From JBPBQZ01 sp050955105 (GTDB taxonomy: Bacteria; Pseudomonadota; Gammaproteobacteria; Burkholderiales; Burkholderiaceae): a stretch of DNA of 41,509 nucleotides. The stretch's first letter is position 1. Every line of letters begins with the position of its first letter. The translations under genes were made by a program, and so were the position numbers. The notes below the pieces were generated by a model, which saw only the letters and a program-made list of their open reading frames with translations, had not been told where the DNA came from and did no database searches. The stretch covers positions 1-41,509 of the forward strand of contig JBPBQZ010000060.1 in the NCBI GenBank assembly GCA_050955105.1, read 5' to 3'. Of the stretch, positions 1-8,367 are shown piece by piece.

Positions 1-555
1 GGCATTCATGCCCGCGGCCGGCTCGTCGAGCGCCAGGAGTTTCGGATCGGTCGCCAGGGCCCGCGCAATTTCGAGACGCCGCTGGTGTCCATAGGAAAGA
101 TTGCGCGACGTGTAGTCGGCATAGGGCAGCACGCCCACGTATTCGAGCAGTTCCAGCGCGCGCTCGCGAATGCCCTTTTCTTCGGCGCGTTCGCGCGGAG
201 TTCTGAGCACTGCGCCGATCAGGCCTTGGCGCGTGCGTACGTGGCGCCCGACCATGACGTTCTCGAGCGCGGTCATGCCGCCGAACAAGCGAATGTTCTG
301 GAAGGTGCGAGCGATGCCGGTTTTTGCGACCTCGTGCACGGTGGTCGGTTGATAAGCCTTGCCGTCGAGCACGAATTCGCCCGAGTCCGGCTCGTAAAGC
401 CCGGTGATGACATTGAAGAAGGTGGTTTTGCCGGCGCCGTTCGGTCCGATCAAGCCATAGATGGTGCCGGCTTCAATTTCGAGACCGACATCGGAAAGTG
501 CCTGCAGGCCGCCGAAGCGCTTGTTCACGCCCTTAACAAACAGTCGTGTCGTCAT
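1..555 (-). CDS. livG: LivG, branched-chain amino acid ABC transporter ATPase (partial, C-terminus outside window)
   Basis: This is the cytoplasmic ATPase that powers uptake through LivHM. The 185 visible codons contain Walker A (GPNGAGKTT) near residue 38, a Q-loop region (TFQNIRLF), the ABC signature as LSYGHQRRLEIARAL, and Walker B with D-loop (LALDEPAAGMN) running into the window edge. The spacing of these motifs matches LivG rather than LivF, because LivG carries the longer insert between the Q-loop and the signature. The ATG at 555 is 18 bases downstream of the livM stop. Its Shine-Dalgarno is weak (GGAC), so it is probably translated together with livM. It is the last visible gene of the operon; livF would be expected further left, outside the window. 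About 70 C-terminal residues are missing. Confidence 0.95.
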   Translation of the reverse strand, partial: MTTRLFVKGVNKRFGGLQALSDVGLEIEAGTIYGLIGPNGAGKTTFFNVITGLYEPDSGEFVLDGKAYQPTTVHEVAKTGIARTFQNIRLFGGMTALENVMVGRHVRTRQGLIGAVLRTPRERAEEKGIRERALELLEYVGVLPYADYTSRNLSYGHQRRLEIARALATDPKLLALDEPAAGMNA

Positions 556-573
556 GTCTTTGTCCGTGGCCGA

Positions 574-1737
574 TTACGCGCGAATTTGCTTGTTACGCTT
601 GGCGATTTTCGCGATGCGGTCTTCATGCTTCGGCGCGGGCCACAAGCCATCCGAGCGATACAACATGATGATGATCATGGCGAGCCCGTACACCAGTTGC
701 CGTACTACTTCGGTGTCGACGATCGCGTGACCGAACAGCATGTCTTGCAGCGGCCCCAGCGTCGTGCGCAGGAATTCGGGAAAGATCGAGAGCAGTACCG
801 CGCCGAGGATTACGCCCGGAATATGTCCCATGCCGCCCAGCACCACGCAGGCCAGCACCACCACCGATTCCCAGAAGGTGAACGACTCCGGCGAGACGAA
901 GCCCTGGAACGCACCGAACATCGCGCCGGACAGGCCGCCGAACGAGGCGCCCATCGCGAACGCCAGCAGTTTGACGTTGCGCGTATTGATGCCCATCGCC
1001 TTGGCGGCGATTTCGTCTTCACGGATGGCGCCCCAGGCGCGGCCGATGCGCGAATGCTGCAGGCGCACGCAGACGAAGATCACCAGCAGCGCACCCAGCA
1101 TGAACAAGTAGTAATACTGGTAGACCGCCGGAAACTTCATCCCGAAAAAGGTATGTGTCTGCGATAGATCGAAGCCGCCGAACTTGGCGGGAGACACGGC
1201 ATTGATGCCTTGCGGACCGTTGGTGATATTCACCGGACGGTCGAGATTGTTCATGAAGATGCGCACGATCTCGCCGAAGCCGAGCGTGACGATGGCGAGA
1301 TAGTCGCCGCGCAGCCGTAGGGTGGGCGCGCCGAGAATGACACCGAACAGCGCCGCGACCGCCATGCCGATCGGGATGATGATCCAGATCGGCGTGTGCA
1401 GGCCGTTAGGAAACATCGCCGCGATCCATGCGAACTGCGTGGTCAGGTGTGGTGACGACAACAGCGCGGCCAGGTAGGCGCCGATCGCATAGAAGGCGAT
1501 GTAGCCCAGATCGAGCAGGCCGGCAAAGCCGACCACCACGTTCAGGCCGAGCGCCAGCATCACGTACAGCATGGCGAAGTCGAGCACGCGCACCCAGTAG
1601 TTGCCGCCCGCGGCGCCGACCAGCATGGGCGCCACGACCACCAGCACGGCAATCAATACGATAAGGGCGATGCGGCGCGGTGGCTTCTTTTCCGGGATGA
1701 GGGTGGCCGAGGGTTCGATGCTTGGAATCGACGTCAT
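574..1737 (-). CDS. livM: LivM, branched-chain amino acid ABC transporter permease
   Basis: Inner-membrane permease subunit that pairs with LivH. The 387 residues are of normal length for LivM. A charged N-terminus leads into a first membrane segment (IALIVLIAVLVVVAPMLVG), followed by about eight to ten more. The family landmarks are present: GLNVVVGFAGLLDLGYIAFYAIGAY in the first third, the cytoplasmic coupling loop LRLRGDYLAIVTLGFGEIVR, and the late segment VVLGGMGHIPGVILGA. The ATG at 1737 has a strong Shine-Dalgarno (GAGGAG) that lies over the livH stop region, with only 11 bases between the genes. The C-terminus is a basic tail. It is cotranscribed with livH and livG. Confidence 0.96.
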   Translation of the reverse strand: MTSIPSIEPSATLIPEKKPPRRIALIVLIAVLVVVAPMLVGAAGGNYWVRVLDFAMLYVMLALGLNVVVGFAGLLDLGYIAFYAIGAYLAALLSSPHLTTQFAWIAAMFPNGLHTPIWIIIPIGMAVAALFGVILGAPTLRLRGDYLAIVTLGFGEIVRIFMNNLDRPVNITNGPQGINAVSPAKFGGFDLSQTHTFFGMKFPAVYQYYYLFMLGALLVIFVCVRLQHSRIGRAWGAIREDEIAAKAMGINTRNVKLLAFAMGASFGGLSGAMFGAFQGFVSPESFTFWESVVVLACVVLGGMGHIPGVILGAVLLSIFPEFLRTTLGPLQDMLFGHAIVDTEVVRQLVYGLAMIIIMLYRSDGLWPAPKHEDRIAKIAKRNKQIRA

Positions 1738-1748
1738 GCGAATTCTCC

Positions 1749-2699
1749 TCAGGCCCGGTCGGCGACGCGTTCGCCCAGCAAACCGGACGGCCGCAGCACC
1801 AGCACGACGATCAGCACGATAAAGGCGAACACGTCCTGGTAGTTGCTGCCGAACACGCCGTTCGTCAGGTTGCCGATATAGCCGGCACCCAGTTGCTCGA
1901 TGATGCCCAGCAGCACGCCGCCGACCATCGCACCGCCCAGGTTGCCGATGCCGCCCAGCACCGCGGCTGTGAAGGCTTTCAATCCGGGAATAAAGCCCAT
2001 GTAGAAGTGCGCATTGCCATATTCGGAGGCGATCATCACGCCGGCGAGTGCCGCCAGTGCGGAGCCGATCATGAAGGTGGCGGAAATCACGAAGTTCGGA
2101 TTCACCCCCATCAGCCCGGCCACCGAGCGGTTTTCGGCGGTGGCGCGCATGGCTCGGCCGAGCCGCGTTTTATTCACCAGCAGCAACAAGCCGCCCATGG
2201 TGAGGAAAGCCACCACGATGATGATGATTTCGGTTACCGAGATGACCGCGCCCACTGAATCGCCCTTGGCCGTGATCACATTGATCGGATCGGTGGGCAG
2301 CAGTTGCGGGAACATCAACGGATTGCGCGACCAGATAATCATGGCCAGCGTCTGCAGCAATATCGAGACGCCGATCGCGGTGATCAGTGGCGCGAGGCGC
2401 GGCGCATTGCGCAAAGGTCGATAGGCAACCCGTTCGATGGTGTAGCCCACCAGTGCGCAGACGATCGCGGCGATCACCAAAGCGATCACCAGCGTCAGCA
2501 CGTGGCCGAGTCCGGGAAAGTGCGCCTGCAGCACGTTGATGGCCGACAGCGCCACCATGGCGCCCACCATCAATACGTCGCCGTGTGCGAAATTGATGAT
2601 CCCTAAAATGCCGTAGACCATCGTGTAGCCCAACGCGATGATCGCGTAGATGCTGCCTAGCACCAGCCCATTGATGAGCTGTTGAACAAAAATATCCAT
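1749..2699 (-). CDS. livH: LivH, branched-chain amino acid ABC transporter permease
   Basis: Inner-membrane permease subunit of the Liv system. The N-terminus (MDIFVQQLINGLVLGSIYAIIALGYT) and the following MVYGILGIINFAHGD are hallmarks of LivH, as is the late AVLGGIGNLGGAMVGG segment. An in-frame ATG exists five codons upstream (2714), but the start at 2699 is preferred because AAGGA lies at the right distance upstream, within the longer reading frame. This gives 316 residues. About 210 bases, including a large hairpin, separate it from livJ upstream. Livelier expression of the binding protein than of the permeases is usual in this family, and this gap could serve that purpose (inference). 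Confidence 0.95.
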   Translation of the reverse strand: MDIFVQQLINGLVLGSIYAIIALGYTMVYGILGIINFAHGDVLMVGAMVALSAINVLQAHFPGLGHVLTLVIALVIAAIVCALVGYTIERVAYRPLRNAPRLAPLITAIGVSILLQTLAMIIWSRNPLMFPQLLPTDPINVITAKGDSVGAVISVTEIIIIVVAFLTMGGLLLLVNKTRLGRAMRATAENRSVAGLMGVNPNFVISATFMIGSALAALAGVMIASEYGNAHFYMGFIPGLKAFTAAVLGGIGNLGGAMVGGVLLGIIEQLGAGYIGNLTNGVFGSNYQDVFAFIVLIVVLVLRPSGLLGERVADRA

Positions 2700-2825
2700 T
2701 ACCTGTCCTTTCAACGCCCTTTTGATCTTCTCACGTACGCGTAGGTGTCAAAAATAATGCCTGGAAATCCGGTTGTGTGCCGGCATCCCGTAAAGGGTGA
2801 TGAGAGCGGGTAATTTGAGACATGC

Positions 2826-2864
2826 CGGATGCGGCAAGGGCTCGGAAGCCGCCTGCCGCATCCG
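2826..2864 (-). other. Large hairpin between livJ and livH
   Basis: An 11-bp perfect inverted repeat (CGGATGCGGCA at 2826-2836 and its complement at 2854-2864) encloses a second 4-bp stem (GGCT 2839-2842 with AGCC 2847-2850). No T-tract follows on the minus strand, so it does not look like an ordinary terminator. Its place between the binding-protein gene and the permease genes suggests an mRNA-stabilising or partial-termination structure that keeps livJ transcript in excess. The repeat is seen directly; the role is inferred. Confidence 0.6.
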
Positions 2865-2909
2865 TCCGGTCATGACGCGCGCGTTCTCGCACCACGACCA
2901 GCAGGGAAA

Positions 2910-4055
2910 TTACATCTTGACCACGTCCAGCAACGTCAGTTTGTCGTTGACATAGTCATACAGCGAGATCACGCCTTGCTTGAGATCGCCCTTCGAGTCG
3001 AACTGGGTTTCGCCCAGCACGCCCTTGTAGTCGGTCGCGGGCATGGCGGCCAGGATCTTCGCCGGATCGGTGGAATTCGCGCGCTTCATCGCATCGACGA
3101 TGATGTACACGGCATCATAGGTGAACGGCGCATAGATCTGGATCGGCTGGTTGAAGCGTGCGACATAACGCTTCTGGAAGTCTTCGCCGCCCGCCATCTT
3201 CGACAGCGGCATGCCGGCGATCGAGCAGACTACGTTGCCGGTGGCATCACCCGCCAGATCGGACAGCTTTTCGGTACAGGCACCGTCGCCAGCCATGACC
3301 TTGGAATTGATCGCCAACTGTTTGGCTTGTTTGGCGAACGGACCGGCGGTGGCATCCATGCCGCCGTACATAATGACGTCCGGATGCTCGCCCTTGATCT
3401 TCGTCAGAATCGCGCGGAAATCGACGGCTTTGTCGTTGGTTTCATCGTGCGACAGCACTTTGACGCCGCTCGCCTTGGCGCGCTTCTCGAATTCATTGGC
3501 GAGGCCCTGACCGTAAGCGGTGGCGTCGTCGACGATGGCAACCGACTTGGCGTGCAAGTCCTTGTTGGCGTAGTCGGCCAGTGCGGGGCCTTGCTGTGCA
3601 TCGGTCGCAACCACGCGGTAGGCAGTTTTGAAGCCCTGCTGCGTATAGGTCGGGTTGGTGGCGGACGGCGAGATCTGCACGATGCCGGCATCGCTATAGA
3701 TCTTCGAGGCCGGAATCGTCGTGCCGGAATTCAAGTGGCCCACGACCGCCACAACCTTGTCGTCGACCAGCTTTTGCGCAACCTGCGTGGCCTGGCGCGG
3801 ATCGGCCGCATCATCTTGCGCGTCGAGTTCCAGCGTGATTTTCTGGCCGTTGATCACCAGGCCTTTCTTGTTGATTTCTTCGACGGCGAGGCGGGCGCCG
3901 TTTTCATTGTCCTTCCCCAGGTGAGCGATGCCGCCCGTCAGCGGAGCAACGTGGCCGATTTTGACAACTTCGTCTGCCATTGCGCTGTTCGCGCCGAACA
4001 CGATCAGGCTGCCGCCCAGACCTAGCGATACTGCATGGCGAAACTTCTTGGACAT
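2910..4055 (-). CDS. livJ: LivJ/LivK-type branched-chain amino acid binding protein
   Basis: Periplasmic type I binding protein that delivers leucine, isoleucine or valine to LivHMGF. Its 381 residues start with a Sec signal peptide (basic MSKKFRH, hydrophobic SLGLGGSLIVFGANS, probable cleavage after AMA). The mature protein opens with the classic VVKIGHVAPLTGGIAHLGKDNENGA. Family features include AVVGHLNSGTTIPAS, ISPSATNPTYTQ, the YGQGLANEF hinge segment, and a cysteine pair (GDGACTEK and NVVCSIAG) in the place of the disulfide known from LivJ/LivK. The Shine-Dalgarno AGGAG sits a normal distance from the ATG. It is the first gene of the liv operon. Which of the three amino acids binds best cannot be read from sequence. 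Confidence 0.95.
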   Translation of the reverse strand: MSKKFRHAVSLGLGGSLIVFGANSAMADEVVKIGHVAPLTGGIAHLGKDNENGARLAVEEINKKGLVINGQKITLELDAQDDAADPRQATQVAQKLVDDKVVAVVGHLNSGTTIPASKIYSDAGIVQISPSATNPTYTQQGFKTAYRVVATDAQQGPALADYANKDLHAKSVAIVDDATAYGQGLANEFEKRAKASGVKVLSHDETNDKAVDFRAILTKIKGEHPDVIMYGGMDATAGPFAKQAKQLAINSKVMAGDGACTEKLSDLAGDATGNVVCSIAGMPLSKMAGGEDFQKRYVARFNQPIQIYAPFTYDAVYIIVDAMKRANSTDPAKILAAMPATDYKGVLGETQFDSKGDLKQGVISLYDYVNDKLTLLDVVKM

Positions 4056-4562
4056 TTTTGCCGCTCCTTTCTTGCCGTAAATAATAGTGACCAGCCTGAC
4101 AACGGTGTATCGCGCAATGTGGGCGCCACGTAGAAACTACTACTTTTTTCGAACTAAAACACGTACATCGATATTGAATGGCGATTTGTGCCTGGTTTGA
4201 GCGCCGTGTCCGCTTGGACTTTTCTCGAAAAAGCGGAGTAATTCATCCTGCATTGAAATGGGCCAATAATCACTGCGCAAGTCAGAAGAAATACTTAGGG
4301 TAAGAGCGGGCTTGACAACGGAGCGCTTGTAGCAGAAGCACCATCGACATGCAGAGCACCGTGATCTATCACACCGATGCATACATCATCGTTCCGACGA
4401 TGCTTCATGAGCCAGTACGGCGGCGTTTCATGCACCGTGATCAGGGTATGTCCCAGGACGCACCGGCTTAAAGTCACCCGGCTGGATTGCTATATTGAGC
4501 CACGCCGATCGACTCGCCGAGACAGGTGAGCGAGGCCGTCCATTGTTGGAGGAGACCCATTC
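4056..4562. other. Intergenic region between divergent livJ and MFS genes
   Basis: This 507-base stretch must hold the promoters of the liv operon (leftward) and of the MFS gene (rightward). It is more AT-rich than its flanks in the 4140-4300 part. A TATATT at 4491-4496 with a poor -35 (TTAAAG, 17-base spacing) is the only rightward candidate I can point to. I found no convincing leftward sigma-70 pair. Two short minus-strand frames here lack a convincing start or family resemblance and are not called as genes. Confidence 0.5.
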
Positions 4563-5930
4563 ATGTCTAGCACGCCGGGCATCGCGCCCTATCGCATTGG
4601 TCACGCATGGTTCGTGACCTGGACCCTGTGTTTTTTATATGCGCTGTCGCTGGTGGACCGGCTGGTGCCGTCGCTGCTGGTACAGCCCATTACCGCGCAG
4701 CTGCATATTAGCGATGGACAGATGGGCGTGATGTTCGGCGCCGGCTTCGGCGTGCTGTATGCGATTATCGGCATGCCGGTCGCGCATATGCTCGACAACC
4801 ACAACCGTATTCGCATCCTTGCGATCGGCGTGCTGTTGTGGAGTCTGAGCACCATCACCTCCGGCTTTGCCACCAGCTACTGGCAACTGGTGGGCTGCCG
4901 CTCGGGCGTGGCGATCGGCGAAGCCGTGTTGTCGCCGGCGGCCATCTCATTAATCGCGGATATGTTTTTGCGCGAAAAGCGCACGCTGCCTACCGGTTTG
5001 TATATGGCGATGGCGTCGCTGATCAATGGCGCCTTCATCATTGCCGGCGGTGCCTACCGACTGGCGCAGAGTCTGGCGCCGAGCGTGGGTCTGCAGGCCT
5101 GGCAGTTGACCTTCGTGATCGTGGGATTGCCCGGCGTCGTCGTGGCATTGCTCTTGTGGGCGAGTGCACCCGAACCCTTGCGTATCCAAGATCGCGCCGA
5201 CCCTCGCAGCTATTCGACAGTGAGGCAGGCCGTTGCCTATGTGCGCACTGAAAAGCGCCTGTACGGATTTCTGTTCCTTGCCAATTGCGTCTATACGGCA
5301 GGCGCCTATGCGGTGATCAGCTGGGCGCCGACCTTGCTGGTACGCGGCTATGGCATGACACCGGCCACGGCCGGCTATACCTTCGGGCTGAGCGCCATCG
5401 TCGGCGTCATTGGCGCGATCTTCTGGCCGGCGCTGGCGGGCTTCTTCATGCGCCGCAACCGACCGTCGATGATTGCGGTGGCGCTGGCCATCGGCATGCC
5501 GGCGGGCTTGCTTGGCATTGGCCTGATCGGCTTCGCATCGACGGTAACGGGTGTGATGGCGGCGGTGGCCTTGTTCGTGATCGGTGGCTCATCGAGCCAG
5601 GTGCTGTATGCGGTCATCATTCAGTATGTCGCGCCATCGAAGGTGCGCGGTCGCTTGATGGCTGCGAACCTGATGGCACCGAACCTGGTGGGGCTGATTG
5701 TCGGACCATCACTGGCGGCATGGTTGGCGGTGCATTACTTCACCGGCTCGCGCGCCTATGGTTCGGCTTTCTCGATGATAGGGTTTATCGCGGCGCCGAT
5801 CGTGTTGTTGTTGGTGCTGGCCGCCTATGGTCGTTTCAGCAGTGTCTACAAGTTCGCCGGCGAGCGTGAAGCGCGTGCGCTTGCCGCATTGCTGGGCGAT
5901 TCGGCGCAGGAGGCGACGCAGAGCGCCTAG
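4563..5930 (+). CDS. MFS transporter, spinster-like
   Basis: Inner-membrane secondary carrier of 455 residues with twelve predicted membrane segments. The first segments (FVTWTLCFLYALSLVDRLVPSLL, MGVMFGAGFGVLYAIIGMPVAHMLD) and the GEAVLSPAAISLIADMF stretch resemble spinster-like and anion/organic-acid MFS carriers. The conserved loop 2-3 motif is degenerate (LDNHNRIRIL instead of DRxGRR). A long central loop follows segment 6. The ATG has an excellent Shine-Dalgarno (GGAGGAG). It heads a rightward group containing a CoA-ester hydratase and a binding protein, which suggests import of an organic acid; the substrate is not identifiable. Confidence 0.88.
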   Translation: MSSTPGIAPYRIGHAWFVTWTLCFLYALSLVDRLVPSLLVQPITAQLHISDGQMGVMFGAGFGVLYAIIGMPVAHMLDNHNRIRILAIGVLLWSLSTITSGFATSYWQLVGCRSGVAIGEAVLSPAAISLIADMFLREKRTLPTGLYMAMASLINGAFIIAGGAYRLAQSLAPSVGLQAWQLTFVIVGLPGVVVALLLWASAPEPLRIQDRADPRSYSTVRQAVAYVRTEKRLYGFLFLANCVYTAGAYAVISWAPTLLVRGYGMTPATAGYTFGLSAIVGVIGAIFWPALAGFFMRRNRPSMIAVALAIGMPAGLLGIGLIGFASTVTGVMAAVALFVIGGSSSQVLYAVIIQYVAPSKVRGRLMAANLMAPNLVGLIVGPSLAAWLAVHYFTGSRAYGSAFSMIGFIAAPIVLLLVLAAYGRFSSVYKFAGEREARALAALLGDSAQEATQSA

Positions 5931-6055
5931 CTACTTGTGCCGCATGGCGGTGGCTTGCCGAAGGCGAGGTTTCGAGACGTGAATTGACGGTTGCACGGCG
6001 CGGCGGCATGCTGCAACGGTGCTGTTCCGATGAATCGAAATTTTGGAGCCTCTCG

Positions 6056-6925
6056 ATGCAAACCGCCGATCTGCGGCAATGGATTGATCGTCGCGAAGTC
6101 ATGGCGGCAGTGCTCACGCCGGTACCGGCCGCGGCGCTGGCCGCCACGCTCGACCGCGATGCCAGCGAACCGGCGGCGGGCGCCTTGCTGCCGCCGCTGT
6201 GGCATTGGCTTTATGCCACGCCGGTTGAACGACAAAGTGAGCTCGATGTAGACGGCCACGTGCGACGCGGTGGCTTCGTGCCGCCGATCGCCTTGCCGCG
6301 CCGCATGTGGGCCGGCGGTCGGCTTGAATATCATCATCCCTTGCGTATCGGCGAGCACATCGTGCGTACCTCGCGCATCACGGCGATTCGGGAAGTCGAG
6401 GGCCGCAGCGGTCCGCTGGTGTTCGTTACCGTCCTCCACGAAACTGCCAATCAGCTCGGCGTGGCCTTGTCAGAAGAGCACGACATCGTTTATCGCGATA
6501 TGCCGCGTGCCGGTCAGGTTTCGCAGCCGAAACACGCGCCCACCGATGAAACCTTCGCGCGCGAGATCGTACCCGACCCGGTGCTGCTGTTCCGCTATTC
6601 GGCGCTCACCTTCAACGGTCACCGTATTCACTACGATCGACCCTATGCGACTGAGACCGAGGGCTATCCAGGCTTGCTGGTGCACGGTCCGCTGATCGCC
6701 ACGCTGCTGGCAGACCTGGCGCGCCGACAGCGGCCCGATGCCACGGTGCGTCGTTTCGAATTCAAGGCGCTGCATCCGCTTTTCGATATTCATCGCTTCC
6801 ACGTATGTGGCCGGGACACCGGAACCCACGCTTCTGATTTGTGGGCGCGCGATCACGAGGGCCACCTGGCGATGCAGGCACGTATCGAGTATCTCGAAAA
6901 TGCCGGGGCGGCCAGCGCCGACTGA
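6056..6925 (+). CDS. MaoC/HTD2-like double hot-dog hydratase, 3-methylfumaryl-CoA hydratase family
   Basis: Probably hydrates or dehydrates a CoA thioester in the cytoplasm. The reading frame is open from 5984, but the ATG at 6056 has GGAG upstream and starts where the family starts (MQTADLRQW), giving 289 residues. An N-terminal hot-dog domain (to about residue 150, with ALPRRMWAGGRLEYHHPL) is followed by the C-terminal hydratase domain with the signature FRYSALTFNGHRIHYDRPYA and EGYPGLLVHGPL. This signature is typical of 3-methylfumaryl-CoA (mesaconyl-C4-CoA) hydratase and of HTD2-like proteins. The nearest assigned reaction is reversible hydration of mesaconyl-C4-CoA to citramalyl-CoA. In this context it may act on another branched enoyl-CoA. 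It lies 125 bases after the MFS gene. Confidence 0.82.
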   Translation: MQTADLRQWIDRREVMAAVLTPVPAAALAATLDRDASEPAAGALLPPLWHWLYATPVERQSELDVDGHVRRGGFVPPIALPRRMWAGGRLEYHHPLRIGEHIVRTSRITAIREVEGRSGPLVFVTVLHETANQLGVALSEEHDIVYRDMPRAGQVSQPKHAPTDETFAREIVPDPVLLFRYSALTFNGHRIHYDRPYATETEGYPGLLVHGPLIATLLADLARRQRPDATVRRFEFKALHPLFDIHRFHVCGRDTGTHASDLWARDHEGHLAMQARIEYLENAGAASAD

Positions 6926-6997
6926 GCCAACGCACGCCGCCGCCACGCGACGGTTTAGTGTCTACCCTAGTATTTTTTGCGCGGTGCAGCGATTAGC

Positions 6998-7032
6998 CTC
7001 CCGGGTGGATAAAAAAATGCTAAACCCGGGAG
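6998..7032 (+). promoter_or_regulatory. Inverted repeat covering the Shine-Dalgarno of the binding-protein gene
   Basis: A 9-bp perfect inverted repeat, CTCCCGGGT (6998-7006) and ACCCGGGAG (7024-7032), has a 17-base AT-rich loop. The right arm contains the Shine-Dalgarno GGGAG of the gene starting at 7038. In RNA this would form a GC-rich hairpin hiding the ribosome binding site; in DNA each arm also contains the palindrome CCCGGG. The repeat is seen; control of translation or a repressor site is inference. Confidence 0.5.
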
Positions 7033-7037
7033 ACTTC

Positions 7038-8303
7038 ATGATGGCGACGCTTACCTCTACCTTTCGTTTCGAAACCAAGCGAGCGGCACGCAAGCCGTTC
7101 GTTGGCACCGCTTGCGCGCTGGCGGCGGCGCTGTTGCTCGCGCCGGGTCTGGCGCTGGCGCAAGCCGATGCGCCGATCGCCATCGGCCTGGTGATTTCGA
7201 AACAAGGGCCATTGGCCGATGTCGGGATGGATAGCCAGCGCGGCGCGATGATGGCGCTGGATGAGGCCGGCTCGAAGGTATTGAACCGTCCCGTCAAAGT
7301 AACCTGGTATGACGACGCCAATCCGCAGAACGCCCAGGAGAATTTTTCCAAGCTGGTCGAAAACGAGAAGGTCGTTGCGGTGCTCGGCGGTACTAATAGC
7401 GCTTCGTCACTGGCCGAGGCGGCGGTCGCCAAGCGCACCAAAACGCCTTTGATCATTATCGGCAGCGCGGCCGCTGAGATCACCGGCGCGCAGTGCAATC
7501 GCTATACATTCCGCACCTTTACGCCCACGGCCGTATCGGCCACGGCACTGGCGCCGGCGATGCTGGAAAAAGGCAAGAAATGGTATTTCGTCGTAGCCAA
7601 TTATGCGGCAGGGCAGGACACCTATCGCACCATGAAGGCGGCTCTGCAAAAAGCCGGTGGTTCCGAAGTCGGCTATGACCAGATTCCCGTCGGCTCGACC
7701 GACTTCAGTAGCATCATCCTGAAAATACGGCAGGCTGAGCCGACCGCGGTAGTGGTTGGTCTGACGGGCGACAGCGAAACCAGTTTTATCAAACAATATG
7801 CGCAATATGGCTTGAGAGATCGCATTCCGTTCGGCGATCCGTTCACCGCGGACGGTCAATTGTGGGGCATGGACAAGGACGCCCTGTCGGGGCTGTACAC
7901 GAAGGTCTGGGATTTCAACGATCCGTCGAATTCGCCACAAGAGCGTAAATTCACCGCCGAATATCGGCAAAAGTACAACTCGCCGCCATCACTGGTTTCT
8001 TGGGCTGGCTGGATGTCGATGCGCGCAATACTGGAGGCCATCGATACGGGTAAGTCGACCGATGCCGCGTCTATCGTGCATCAGTTGGAAACCATGAAAT
8101 GGCAAGATCACAAAGTTACTCAATACTATCGGCCGTGGGATCATCAATTGATTCATCCCGTGATCTTGGTATCGGCGCGCCCTCCCAAAAAGGATAAATG
8201 GGACGTACTCGACGTGATTCGCTCGATTCCGGCGAATGACAGCGAAGTCGAAGCCATTTTTGGGACACAGGCGCAAATCGGCTGCAAGATGGGTGAGCTC
8301 TGA
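7038..8303 (+). CDS. Orphan Liv-type periplasmic binding protein (SBP1)
   Basis: Secreted type I ABC substrate-binding protein of 421 residues. The ATG at 7038 follows GGGAG; the frame is open far upstream but overlaps the hydratase gene there. The N-terminus is a long signal peptide ending ALAQA before DAPIAIG. The fold is recognisable from IGLVISKQGPLADVG, AVLGGTNSASSLAEAAVAKR and WYFVVANYAAGQD. The mature part has only two cysteines (AQCNRYTFRT and the C-terminal IGCKMGEL), both also present in the paralogue at 24027, so a structural disulfide is likely. No permease or ATPase gene is adjacent. It may deliver its ligand to LivHMGF or to a distant set, or act as a sensor. A broken relative lies at 9224-9416. 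Confidence 0.9.
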   Translation: MMATLTSTFRFETKRAARKPFVGTACALAAALLLAPGLALAQADAPIAIGLVISKQGPLADVGMDSQRGAMMALDEAGSKVLNRPVKVTWYDDANPQNAQENFSKLVENEKVVAVLGGTNSASSLAEAAVAKRTKTPLIIIGSAAAEITGAQCNRYTFRTFTPTAVSATALAPAMLEKGKKWYFVVANYAAGQDTYRTMKAALQKAGGSEVGYDQIPVGSTDFSSIILKIRQAEPTAVVVGLTGDSETSFIKQYAQYGLRDRIPFGDPFTADGQLWGMDKDALSGLYTKVWDFNDPSNSPQERKFTAEYRQKYNSPPSLVSWAGWMSMRAILEAIDTGKSTDAASIVHQLETMKWQDHKVTQYYRPWDHQLIHPVILVSARPPKKDKWDVLDVIRSIPANDSEVEAIFGTQAQIGCKMGEL

Positions 8304-8343
8304 TTTGGCGATACTCGGGGCGTGGCGGATCTTTGCTTCATAA

Positions 8344-8365
8344 TCCACTCCAACAGAGGAGTGGA
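8344..8365 (+). promoter_or_regulatory. Palindrome over the marR ribosome binding site
   Basis: TCCACTCC (8344-8351) and GGAGTGGA (8358-8365) form a perfect 8-bp inverted repeat around a 6-base spacer. It lies directly before the marR ATG at 8368 and includes the Shine-Dalgarno GGAG. MarR proteins commonly bind palindromes of about this size near their own start, so autorepression is plausible. An RNA hairpin that hides the ribosome binding site is the alternative. The repeat is seen directly; its use is inferred. Confidence 0.55.
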
Positions 8366-8367
8366 CC

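Noticed and set aside
2829..4025. Plus-strand frame of about 400 codons opposite livJ
   Set aside because: Complementary shadow of a clear binding-protein gene, with no Shine-Dalgarno and no resemblance to a family.
4056..4140. TTGTCA and TATTAT as a livJ promoter
   Set aside because: The spacing is only 10 bases, far from the 16-18 needed for sigma-70.
4140..4477. Two overlapping small minus-strand frames between livJ and the MFS gene
   Set aside because: No ribosome binding site, no recognisable protein features, and they overlap each other. More likely non-coding control DNA.
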